From Streptomyces sp. ADI95-17 (lineage in GTDB: Bacteria > Actinomycetota > Actinomycetes > Streptomycetales > Streptomycetaceae): 64,000 bases of DNA. Position 1 is the first letter of the stretch. The number at the start of each line of letters is the position of its first letter. The notes beneath the pieces are model-generated. The model was not told the DNA's origin and ran no database searches. It was given only the letters and a program-made list of their open reading frames with translations. Where the stretch lies: assembly GCF_003846175.1 (NCBI RefSeq), contig NZ_ML123047.1, positions 354,887 through 418,886 of the forward strand, in the 5' to 3' direction. Both the position numbers and the translations under genes were made by a program. Below are positions 24,549-32,788 of the stretch, in pieces.

Positions 24549-24567
24549 ATTGCCGGGCTCCGGCAAT
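24549..24567. promoter_or_regulatory. perfect 8+3+8 palindrome, candidate PucR operator
   Basis: Arms ATTGCCGG and CCGGCAAT around GCT, preceded by AAAG. It lies 89 bp from the PucR start and 157 bp before YqiJ. A near-identical element occurs at 5375-5393 before the NfeD/flotillin pair, which makes a specific protein-binding site more likely than a chance hairpin. Confidence 0.75.
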
Positions 24568-24647
24568 GCGATCTCATGCCCACGAATGACACGATCCGGT
24601 CAGCACCAACCGGGGGAACACGGGGGACACGGGGGAAACGACCCGGC

Positions 24648-24680
24648 TGCTGCGGCACCGCGCCACGCGGTGCCGCAGCA
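24648..24680 (+). promoter_or_regulatory. 15-bp stem-loop in the yqiJ-type leader
   Basis: GCTGCGGCACCGCG and CGCGGTGCCGCAGC, plus one outer T-A pair, enclose the loop CCA. It is 44 bp before the YqiJ ATG and is preceded at 24612-24639 by three GGGGGA(A)CAC-like repeats. It is too stable to be incidental in an untranslated leader. It could be an attenuator, RNA-stability element or protein site. No T-run follows. Confidence 0.6.
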
Positions 24681-24723
24681 CCGGAGTCACCACCGGCCGC
24701 CCGGCAGCAGAAGGGGTGGACGG

Positions 24724-25389
24724 ATGCAGGAGTTCCTGAGCGCAGCGACCGCCTTTCCCGCCGTTCTGTTCGGCGCCGCGCTGGCCGTCGTCGTCCTCTT
24801 CTGGCTCCTGGTGCTGGCCGGTGCGGCCGACCACCACTCCTTCGACGGCGACATCGACACCGACCTGGCCGGGATCGGCGGGGTGCCGGTCACCGTCTCG
24901 GTGTCCGTGATGGTCGTCGTCGGCTGGTTCACCAGCCTCACCGGTACGGTCCTGGTGCACCGCAGCGGTACCACCGGTCTCACCCGGGCCGCGCTCGCCT
25001 GTGGCGTGTTCGCCGGAGCGCTGCTGCTCGGATGGGCCGTGCTGCGGATCCTGGTGCGCTGCTTCCGCCGCAGCTTCCCCGACGAACCTCCTCCGTCGCG
25101 GCAGGACTTCCTGGGCCGGGTCTGCACGGTCCGTACCGGTTCCGTCAGTTCCGACTTCGGCCAGGCCGAGGTCACCGCGGACGACGGCTCCACCGCGATC
25201 GTGCAGGTCAGGCTGCTCGCTCCGACGGACGGTCCGGTCCTCGCCGCGGGCAGTGCGGGACTTCTGTACGCGTACGACGACGAGGGCGAGTTCTTCTGGG
25301 TCTCGCCCTACGACAAGGCCCTGGACCCGGGCCCGCCGGCGCCGCGACCACCCTCGGGCACGCGCCGCACCCCGCGCCGCACCGGCTGA
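24724..25389 (+). CDS. yqiJ: YqiJ-like inner-membrane protein (NfeD-related OB-fold)
   Basis: A 221-residue protein with three TM regions (about 8-33, 53-80 and 88-110). A C-terminal cytoplasmic OB-fold-like domain (about 125-205) reads DFLGRVCTVRTGSVSSDFGQAEV. This is the architecture of E. coli YqiJ, which is encoded with flotillin YqiK. Start ATG 24724 follows AAGGGGTGGACGG. It is first gene of an operon of four. The flotillin gene follows after 180 bp. It likely anchors or regulates the flotillin scaffold in the membrane. Confidence 0.85.
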   Translation: MQEFLSAATAFPAVLFGAALAVVVLFWLLVLAGAADHHSFDGDIDTDLAGIGGVPVTVSVSVMVVVGWFTSLTGTVLVHRSGTTGLTRAALACGVFAGALLLGWAVLRILVRCFRRSFPDEPPPSRQDFLGRVCTVRTGSVSSDFGQAEVTADDGSTAIVQVRLLAPTDGPVLAAGSAGLLYAYDDEGEFFWVSPYDKALDPGPPAPRPPSGTRRTPRRTG

Positions 25390-25569
25390 CCGTCCGGGTC
25401 GCGCGGGCCGGCGCAGGCCGCCCGGACCGTCCGTCGCACCGCCGTCGTGCGCCAGATCGCCCCCGTCGGGACGCGCCCGCGGGCCGTTCGCCGCCGGGAC
25501 GCCCGCTGCCGGGACCGCCGCGCCCCTCCTCTTCCTTCACCACCTTCCTCACCAGCCGCAAGGACTGTC

Positions 25570-27696
25570 ATGGATGCCATCACCCTGGGCTTCGGTGTGC
25601 TCGTAGCCGTCGTTCTGCTCATCGCCGTAGCCCTGCTCCTCGTCGTCAGCCGGCTCTTCCGCAAGGTCGAGCAGGGCAAGGCGCTGATCATCTCCAAGAC
25701 CAAGAAGGTCGATGTCACCTTCACCGGGGCCGTCGTCCTGCCGGTCCTGCACAAGGCCGAGACCATGGACATCTCGGTGAAGACCATCGAGATCCGCCGC
25801 ACCGGGCGCGAGGGCCTGATCTGCCAGGACAACATCCGCGCCGACATCCACATCAACTTCTTCGTGCGGGTCAACAAGACCGTCGAGGACGTCATCAAGG
25901 TCGCCCAGTCCATCGGTACGGAGCGGGCCAGCGACAAGGTGGCGATCCAGGAGTTCTTCGGCGCGAAGTTCGCCGAGGCGCTCAAGACGGTCGGCAAGCA
26001 GCTGGACTTCGTCGATCTGTACACCAAGCGCGAGGAGTTCCGGGACCGGATCATCCGGGTCATCGGCACCGACCTGAACGGCTACCACCTCGACGACGCC
26101 GCGATCGACTTCCTTGAGCAGACGCCGATGACGCAGCTCGACGGCGCCAACATCCTGGACGCGCAGGGCATCCGCAAGATCACCGAGCTGACGGCGATCG
26201 AGCACGTGCGCACCAACGAGTTCCAGCGCACCGAGCAGAAGGAGATCACCCGGCAGGACGTCGACGCCCGGGAGACCATCCTGGAGCTGGAGCGCCGGCA
26301 GGCCGAGGCCGAGATCAAGCAGCGCCGCGAGGTCGAGACGCTGCGGGCCCGCGAGGAGGCCGCGACCGCCAAGGTCCAGGAGGAGGAACGGCTCGGCGCC
26401 CAGGCCGCGTTCATCCGTACCGAGGAGCAGCTCGGCATCCAGCGGGAGAACCAGGCGCGGGAGATCGCCGTCGCGCAGAAGAACCGTGAGCGGGTCATCG
26501 CGGTGGAGAACGAGCGCATCGAGAAGGACCGGCTGATCGAGGTCATCGGGCGCGAGCGGCAGACCGAGCTGGACCGGATCGCCGCGACGAAGGAGGTCGA
26601 GGCCGAGCGCCGTGACGTCGCCGATGTGATCCGGGAGCGGATCGCGGTGGACCGCACGGTCGCCGAGCAGGAGGAGTCCATCAAGACGCTGCGGGCCGTC
26701 GAGGAGTCGGAGCGCACCCGCAGGTCGGTCATCATCGCCGCCGAGGCGGAGGCCCAGGAGAAGCTGGTCAAGGACATCAAGGCCGCCGAGGCGGCCGAGG
26801 CCGCGGCCACCCACCTGGCCGCCGAGCAGCTGACGCTCGCCGAGGCCCGGCTGAAGACCGCGGACCTGGACGCCCAGGCGAAGCTGCGGCTGGCCGAGGG
26901 CATCCAGGCGGAGTCCGCGGCGCCCGGCCTCGCCGAGATCCAGGTGCGTGAGGCGGAGGCCGATGTCATCGAGAAGGCCGGTCTCGCCGAGGCCGAGGCC
27001 ACGTCCGCCCGGCTCAAGGCCGAGGCCGAGGGGGCCAGGCTCAAGGCGCTCGCGACGGCCGAGGGCACCCAGGCCCAGGCGACGGCCGACGCGGCGATGA
27101 TCGGCGAGAAGCTGAAGGCCGAGGCCGCGGGCCTCACCGAGAAGGCGGCCGCGATGGCGGCGCTGGACGACGCCTCGCGCGGACACGAGGAGTACCGGCT
27201 GCGGCTCGCCGCGGAGAAGGAGATCCGGCTGGCCGGCCTCGACGTGCAGCGTCAGGTCGCCGAGGCGCAGGCCACGGTGCTGGCCACGGGCCTGGAGAAC
27301 GCCGACATCGACATCGTCGGCGGGGAGTCGGTCTTCTTCGACCGGCTGGTCTCGGCCGTCTCGATGGGCAAGAGCTTCGACGGATTCGTGGAGAACTCGG
27401 ACACCGCGAAGGCTCTCGCGGGTCCGTGGCTGAACGGCAGCTCGTCGTTCACCGACGACCTGACCCGGGTGCTCGGCTCGGTGTCCACGAGCGATGTGCA
27501 GAACCTGACAGTATCCGCGCTGCTGATGCGGATGATGCGGTCGCCGGGAGCCGGGGTCGCTCCGGGGCAGATCCAGCAGCTCCTGTCCGCCGCGAAGGAG
27601 CTGGGGCTGGCCGACATGCCGGTCTCGGCGGTGACGGGGACGGCGGACGCCACCTCCGTACCGGTCTCGCGGAACGGGTCCGCGCCGGTCGCGTAA
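25570..27696 (+). CDS. yqiK: YqiK-type flotillin (large SPFH protein)
   Basis: 708 residues. An N-terminal TM segment (about 5-27) precedes the SPFH/band-7 domain (about 30-230, with VEQGKALIISKTKKVDVTF). A very long, highly charged coiled coil (about 235-590) carries Glu/Ala/Arg heptads, and a conserved C-terminus includes IVGGESVFFDRLVSAVSMGKSFDGFVE. It is longer than FloT/FloA proteins and matches the YqiK class in length and C-terminus. It forms membrane-associated oligomeric scaffolds. It lies between YqiJ and the giant ATPase, in the same direction. Confidence 0.92.
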   Translation: MDAITLGFGVLVAVVLLIAVALLLVVSRLFRKVEQGKALIISKTKKVDVTFTGAVVLPVLHKAETMDISVKTIEIRRTGREGLICQDNIRADIHINFFVRVNKTVEDVIKVAQSIGTERASDKVAIQEFFGAKFAEALKTVGKQLDFVDLYTKREEFRDRIIRVIGTDLNGYHLDDAAIDFLEQTPMTQLDGANILDAQGIRKITELTAIEHVRTNEFQRTEQKEITRQDVDARETILELERRQAEAEIKQRREVETLRAREEAATAKVQEEERLGAQAAFIRTEEQLGIQRENQAREIAVAQKNRERVIAVENERIEKDRLIEVIGRERQTELDRIAATKEVEAERRDVADVIRERIAVDRTVAEQEESIKTLRAVEESERTRRSVIIAAEAEAQEKLVKDIKAAEAAEAAATHLAAEQLTLAEARLKTADLDAQAKLRLAEGIQAESAAPGLAEIQVREAEADVIEKAGLAEAEATSARLKAEAEGARLKALATAEGTQAQATADAAMIGEKLKAEAAGLTEKAAAMAALDDASRGHEEYRLRLAAEKEIRLAGLDVQRQVAEAQATVLATGLENADIDIVGGESVFFDRLVSAVSMGKSFDGFVENSDTAKALAGPWLNGSSSFTDDLTRVLGSVSTSDVQNLTVSALLMRMMRSPGAGVAPGQIQQLLSAAKELGLADMPVSAVTGTADATSVPVSRNGSAPVA

Positions 27697-27802
27697 GGGC
27701 TGCCCGCAGGACGGAACCGGGCCCGTCCGGCGGCCGCACCGCACCGGCCGCCGGACGGGCGCACCACACAGCTCGCAACAGCTCGCAGGGAGAGTCGTAC
27801 GC

Positions 27803-30800
27803 ATGGACACCGACACCACGACCGCAGCGCCCACCGGCGGCCCCGTGGACGCGGGGACGTACGACGTACTGCGCCGCCGGCTCGGCGACCGGGCCGCCGA
27901 GCTGGCGCGCCGGGCCGAGGAGCTGAACACCCGCCGCACCGAGGAGTTCGGCTCGACCGAGCTCCGGCTCACCGGCACCGAACGGATCCGCACCGGACAG
28001 CCGGCCGTCCCCCGCGACCTGGTGGCCGTCGGCGGGCAGCTGCTGTTCGGCTTCGAACGCGGCCCGGGGGCACCGGACCCGGCCGAGGTGGCCGACGTAC
28101 TCGCCCTGTACGGACCGGAGTTGACGGATCCGGTCCAGGGCGGGCCGATCGCCGACGAGGACTTCGTACGCGAGTTCACCGCGCTGCACCGCTACTACCG
28201 CGACGCCCGGCTGCTGCGGCTGCGCCTGGTGGACGGGAAGCTGCTCGCCGTCTTCCGTACCGGCGAGAGCGCGGACGGCATCAGGGTGCTGCGCTGGGCG
28301 CTCGCCCCGGACGGCTCGCCGGGCGCGTTCCTCGACGCGCGCGGCGACCGCGACCACGTCTTCCCGCCCTCGCACGACTTCACCTGGACCGCCGCCGGCC
28401 GCGAGTCGCACGTACTGGGGCGGCATCCGCACATCGCGGTGGGCGGGGACGGCCCGGACAGCGCCGCGCTCTACGTCGACACCCTCGGCGGCACCCTCAC
28501 CGTCAAGACGGTCAACGACACCGACACCCCGGACGGGATCTACCGGGAGCCGGTCGCCGAGCCCCTCCAGTCGCTGGCCGACGCGGAGGTCGAGCACGCC
28601 ACGATCGGGCCGCTGGTCCTGCTCCGGGTACGCCCGTACAACGAGGAGTCCTGGCGGTACCTGGTCTTCAACACACTGCTCGGCACCGTGCTGCGGCTCG
28701 ACGGCATCGGGCCGGCCTGCCACAGGCTGCCGGAGGACCAGGGAATCATCTTCCCCGGCGGCTACTACCTCACCACCGGCACTGCCAAGACCTTCGACAT
28801 CGCCGAACCGCTCACCGACCCGGTCTTCGAGGGCGCGGTCCGCTCCCCGAACGGCGAGGACGTCCTCTACGTCTTCCGCTCCCCCGACGACGGCCGGGGC
28901 CTGCTGCTGCCCTACAACCTGATCCGGCAGGAGGTCGCCACCCCGCTCCAGGGCCGTGGCCACGCCCTGCTCGACGACGGCACCCTCGTCCTGCTGCGCA
29001 CCGGCGCCACCGGCGACGAACCGGCCCGGGTCCACCCCTTGCAGCGCTGGCGGACCCCGTACGTCTCCGACACCCACGCGGCCGCCCGCCCCGCCGGGAC
29101 CGGCCCGCTCGCCCGGGTCGGCAACGCCGATCTGGTGCGCGGGATCTCCGACTGTCTGGCGCTGGCGCACAGCGCCGCCGAGACCACGCCGACCGCCGCC
29201 GTGTACGCGCAACTGGTCACGGACTGCACCCGGGCCACCGACCGCTACCACTGGCTGACCGACACCGAACTGGGCGAGCTCGCCGCCCCGTTGGCGGAGC
29301 TCAGGGCCACCGCCGAGCAGGTCCTGACCGAGTTCGAGACCGTACGGGAGCTGACCCGGCAGGCCGCCGACGCACTGGACGAGACGGCCGACCGGCTCAC
29401 CGCGCTCGTCCGCCGCATCCGGGGCGAGGCTCCCCGCTCGGCCGCCGCCTGGGTCGAACAGCTCACCGAACTGCGCCGGACCCACGGTCACTTGGCGACG
29501 CTCGCCGAAATGCGGTACGCCGACACCGGGCGCATCGAAGAGCTCTCCGCCGCGACCGCCGCCGACCTCGAATCGGCCGGCCGGCGCGCCGTCGCGTTCC
29601 TCGGCCGGGACGACTCCTTCGCCGGCTACCACGAGGACATCGCCCGGCTCACCGCCGAGGCGTCCGGGCTCGCCACCGTCGCGGACACGGCGGCGCTCGG
29701 TGACCGGTTGAGCGAGATGACGGACGGGCTGAGCACCGTCACGGAGGTCGTCACCGGTCTCGACATCGGGGACACCACGGTGCGCACGTCGATCCTGGAG
29801 CGGATCGCCGAGGTGCTCGGCGGGGTGAACCGGGCCCGCGCCACCCTCGAAGCCCGCCGCCGCGAGCTCCTCGACCACGAGGGCCGCGCCGAGTTCGCCG
29901 CCGAGTTCGCCCTGCTCGGGCAGGCCGTCACCGGGGCGATCGCCGCCGCCGACACCCCGGACGCCTGTGACGACCAACTTTCCAAGTTGCTGCTCCAGCT
30001 GGAAAACCTGGAGTCGCGGTTCGCGGAGTTCGACGACTTCCTGGCCGAGCTGGCCGAGCGCCGGACGGAGGTGTACGAGGCGTTCTCGGCCCGCAAGCAG
30101 ACCCTCCAGGACGCCCGTGCCCGGCGCGCCGAGCGGCTGGCCCAGTCGGCGGCCCGGGTCCTGGAGACGGTCTCCCGGCGGCTGTCCGCGCTGGACGACC
30201 TGGACGCCGTGAACACCTTCCTGGCCTCCGACCCGATGGCCGCCAGGATCCGCCGCACCGCCGACGAGCTGCGCGAACTCGGCGATCCGGTGCGGGCCGA
30301 GGAGCTCGACGGGCAGCTGCTGGCCGCCCGCCAGGAGGCCGGGCGGGCGCTGCGCGACCGCAGTGAGCTGTACGCGGACGGCGGCGCCACGATCCGGCTG
30401 GGCCGGCACCGGTTCGCGGTGAACACCCAGCCCTTCGATCTGACGCTCGTCCCGCACGGGGACCGGCTGGCGTTCGCCCTCACCGGCACCGACTACCGGG
30501 CGCCGGTCACCGACCCGGAGTTCGAGGCGACCCGCCCGTACTGGGAGCAGACCCTCCCCTCGGAGTCCCCGCAGGTCTACCGGTCCGAGCACCTGGCCGC
30601 CCGGCTCCTGGACGAGCGGGGCGCGGACACCCTGGCCGCGCTCGATGCGGACCAACTCGCGGCACTCGTAAGGGAGTCGGCAGCCACCGCGTACGACGAG
30701 GGCTATCAGCGCGGCGTCCACGACGAGGACGCCACCGCGATCCTCACCGCCCTGCTGCGGCTGCACGCCGGGGCCGGCCTGCTGCGCCGCCCGCCCGCCG

Positions 30801-32758
30801 TCCGGGCAACCGCTCAACTCTTCTGGGCGTACGGCACGGACGAGGCGCGGCGCACCTCCTGGACCCGGCGGGCCCGTTCGCTGGCCCGCGCCCGCGAGAC
30901 CTTCGGCCTGACCCCGGCCGTCGACGCCCTCCAGGAGGAGTGGGCGGCCGTCATCGGGGGCGAGGACCCGGCCGCCGTCGCCGAGTACCTCTTCGAGGAG
31001 CTGACCAGCGGCCCGGAAGGATTCGTCACCAGCGCCGCCGTCCGCACCTTCCTGGACAAGTTCCGGCGCACGACGGGGACTTCGGCGTACGACGAGGATC
31101 TCGCCGCGCTGGGCGACGACCTTCCGGCCCGCCGCCAGCTCGTCGAGGGCTGGCTCGCCCCGTACGCCGCCGCGAGCGGCGGCGGGATCGACGCGGGCGA
31201 TCTCGCGGAGGCCGTGGCCGTGGAGCTCTGCCCGGATCCGGTGCTCGGCCGGTACGACTGCGAGGCACCGCTGACCGCACGGGTGGAGGGGCTGCTCGGC
31301 ACCCACCCGCGCGTCGAACGGGGCACGCTGACCGTCCGGATCGACGAACTCCTCGCCCGCACGGCCGAGTTCCGGGCCTCGACCGTCCCCGGGTTCCGCG
31401 CCTACCAACGCCGGCGCACCGCGCTGGTGAACGCCGAGCGGGCCCGGCTGCGGCTGGACGACCACCGGCCGCGCGTCATGTCGGCGTTCGTCCGCAACCG
31501 GCTGCTGGACGAGGTGTACCTGCCGCTGATCGGGGACAGCCTCGCCAAGCAGCTCGGCACCGCCGACGCCGACCGGCGCACCGACTCGCAGGGCCTGCTG
31601 CTGCTGGTGTCGCCGCCCGGCTACGGCAAGACGACGCTGATGGAGTACGTCGCCGACCGGCTCGGCCTGGTACTCGTCAAGATCAGCGGCCCGAACCTGG
31701 GCCACGACGTGACCTCGCTCGACCCGGCCCAGGCCCGCACCGCGACCGCCCGCCAGGAGATCGAGAAGATCAACTTCGCGCTGGAGTCCGGCAACAACAC
31801 GCTCCTCTACCTGGACGACATCCAGCACACCTCGCCGGAACTGCTCCAGAAGTTCATCCCGCTCTGCGACGCCACCCGCCGGATCGAGGGCGTGCGGGAC
31901 GGCGAGCCGCGCAGCCACGACCTGCGGGGCAAGCGGTTCGCGGTGTGCATGGCCGGCAATCCGTACACGGAGTCGGGCGAGCGGTTCCGGATCCCGGACA
32001 TGCTCGCCAACCGGGCCGACGTGTGGAACCTCGGCGAGGTGCTGAGCGGCCGCGAGGACGTCTTCGCGCTGAGCTTCGTCGAGAACGCGCTGACCGCCAA
32101 CCCGGTGCTGGCGCCGCTCGCCGGGCGCTCCCGCGCGGACCTCGCCCTGTTCGTACGGCTGGCCTCCGGCGACGGCTCGGCGCGCACGGACCGGCCGGAA
32201 CACCCGTACACACCCGCCGAGGTGGACCGGATCGTCGCGGTGCTGCGCCATCTGCTGACCGCCCGCGACACCGTCCTGGCCGTGAACGCCGCGTACATCG
32301 CGTCGGCCGCGCAGACCGACACGACACGCACCGAGCCGCCGTTCCGGCTCCAGGGCTCGTACCGCAACATGAACAAGATCGCCGAACGGATCGTGCCGGT
32401 GATGAACGAAGCGGAGCTGTCCGACGTCATCGACGACCACTACACGGGCGAGGCCCAGACGCTGACCAGCGGCGCGGAGTCGAACCTGCTGAAGCTGGCC
32501 GCGCTGCGCGGCCGGCTCACCCCCGAACAGTCCGCGCGCTGGTCCGCGATCACCGCCTCCTACGTCCGCACGCAGGCCCTCGGCGGCCCGGACGGCGACC
32601 CGATGACCCGGGCCGTCGCCGCGCTGGGGCTGCTCGCGGACCGGGTCGCGGCGGTCGAGTCGGCGATCGTCCGGGTCGCGGACCCGCGCCATCTGCTCAC
32701 CAACCCGCAGGCCCGGCACCTGGCTTCCCCGCCCGCCGGACCGTCAGAGGATCACTGA
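27803..32758 (+). CDS. giant coiled-coil AAA ATPase, 'DNA repair ATPase' (DUF3686) family
   Basis: A 1651-residue cytoplasmic protein. The N-terminal region (about 1-420) is beta-rich and matches what I know of DUF3686. A long helical/coiled-coil middle (about 430-860) and a further alpha region follow. The C-terminal AAA module has Walker A SPPGYGKTT at 1270-1278 (Lys1276) and Walker B LLYLDDIQ at 1334-1341. The family label 'DNA repair ATPase' is historical. Its neighbours here are membrane proteins, so a membrane-remodelling or channel-control role is at least as likely. Start ATG 27803 follows CAGGGAGAG. The channel gene begins 30 bp after its stop. Confidence 0.85.
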   Translation: MDTDTTTAAPTGGPVDAGTYDVLRRRLGDRAAELARRAEELNTRRTEEFGSTELRLTGTERIRTGQPAVPRDLVAVGGQLLFGFERGPGAPDPAEVADVLALYGPELTDPVQGGPIADEDFVREFTALHRYYRDARLLRLRLVDGKLLAVFRTGESADGIRVLRWALAPDGSPGAFLDARGDRDHVFPPSHDFTWTAAGRESHVLGRHPHIAVGGDGPDSAALYVDTLGGTLTVKTVNDTDTPDGIYREPVAEPLQSLADAEVEHATIGPLVLLRVRPYNEESWRYLVFNTLLGTVLRLDGIGPACHRLPEDQGIIFPGGYYLTTGTAKTFDIAEPLTDPVFEGAVRSPNGEDVLYVFRSPDDGRGLLLPYNLIRQEVATPLQGRGHALLDDGTLVLLRTGATGDEPARVHPLQRWRTPYVSDTHAAARPAGTGPLARVGNADLVRGISDCLALAHSAAETTPTAAVYAQLVTDCTRATDRYHWLTDTELGELAAPLAELRATAEQVLTEFETVRELTRQAADALDETADRLTALVRRIRGEAPRSAAAWVEQLTELRRTHGHLATLAEMRYADTGRIEELSAATAADLESAGRRAVAFLGRDDSFAGYHEDIARLTAEASGLATVADTAALGDRLSEMTDGLSTVTEVVTGLDIGDTTVRTSILERIAEVLGGVNRARATLEARRRELLDHEGRAEFAAEFALLGQAVTGAIAAADTPDACDDQLSKLLLQLENLESRFAEFDDFLAELAERRTEVYEAFSARKQTLQDARARRAERLAQSAARVLETVSRRLSALDDLDAVNTFLASDPMAARIRRTADELRELGDPVRAEELDGQLLAARQEAGRALRDRSELYADGGATIRLGRHRFAVNTQPFDLTLVPHGDRLAFALTGTDYRAPVTDPEFEATRPYWEQTLPSESPQVYRSEHLAARLLDERGADTLAALDADQLAALVRESAATAYDEGYQRGVHDEDATAILTALLRLHAGAGLLRRPPAVRATAQLFWAYGTDEARRTSWTRRARSLARARETFGLTPAVDALQEEWAAVIGGEDPAAVAEYLFEELTSGPEGFVTSAAVRTFLDKFRRTTGTSAYDEDLAALGDDLPARRQLVEGWLAPYAAASGGGIDAGDLAEAVAVELCPDPVLGRYDCEAPLTARVEGLLGTHPRVERGTLTVRIDELLARTAEFRASTVPGFRAYQRRRTALVNAERARLRLDDHRPRVMSAFVRNRLLDEVYLPLIGDSLAKQLGTADADRRTDSQGLLLLVSPPGYGKTTLMEYVADRLGLVLVKISGPNLGHDVTSLDPAQARTATARQEIEKINFALESGNNTLLYLDDIQHTSPELLQKFIPLCDATRRIEGVRDGEPRSHDLRGKRFAVCMAGNPYTESGERFRIPDMLANRADVWNLGEVLSGREDVFALSFVENALTANPVLAPLAGRSRADLALFVRLASGDGSARTDRPEHPYTPAEVDRIVAVLRHLLTARDTVLAVNAAYIASAAQTDTTRTEPPFRLQGSYRNMNKIAERIVPVMNEAELSDVIDDHYTGEAQTLTSGAESNLLKLAALRGRLTPEQSARWSAITASYVRTQALGGPDGDPMTRAVAALGLLADRVAAVESAIVRVADPRHLLTNPQARHLASPPAGPSEDH

Positions 32759-32788
32759 CGGCCCGCTCGTACAGGAAAGGAACAAGGC

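Noticed and set aside
27449..32719. A minus-strand open frame of about 1750 codons opposite the giant ATPase gene
   Set aside because: It is the low-complexity Gly/Val/Arg-rich mirror of the plus-strand gene produced by extreme third-position GC bias. The plus strand carries real motifs (Walker A and B) and a ribosome-binding site.
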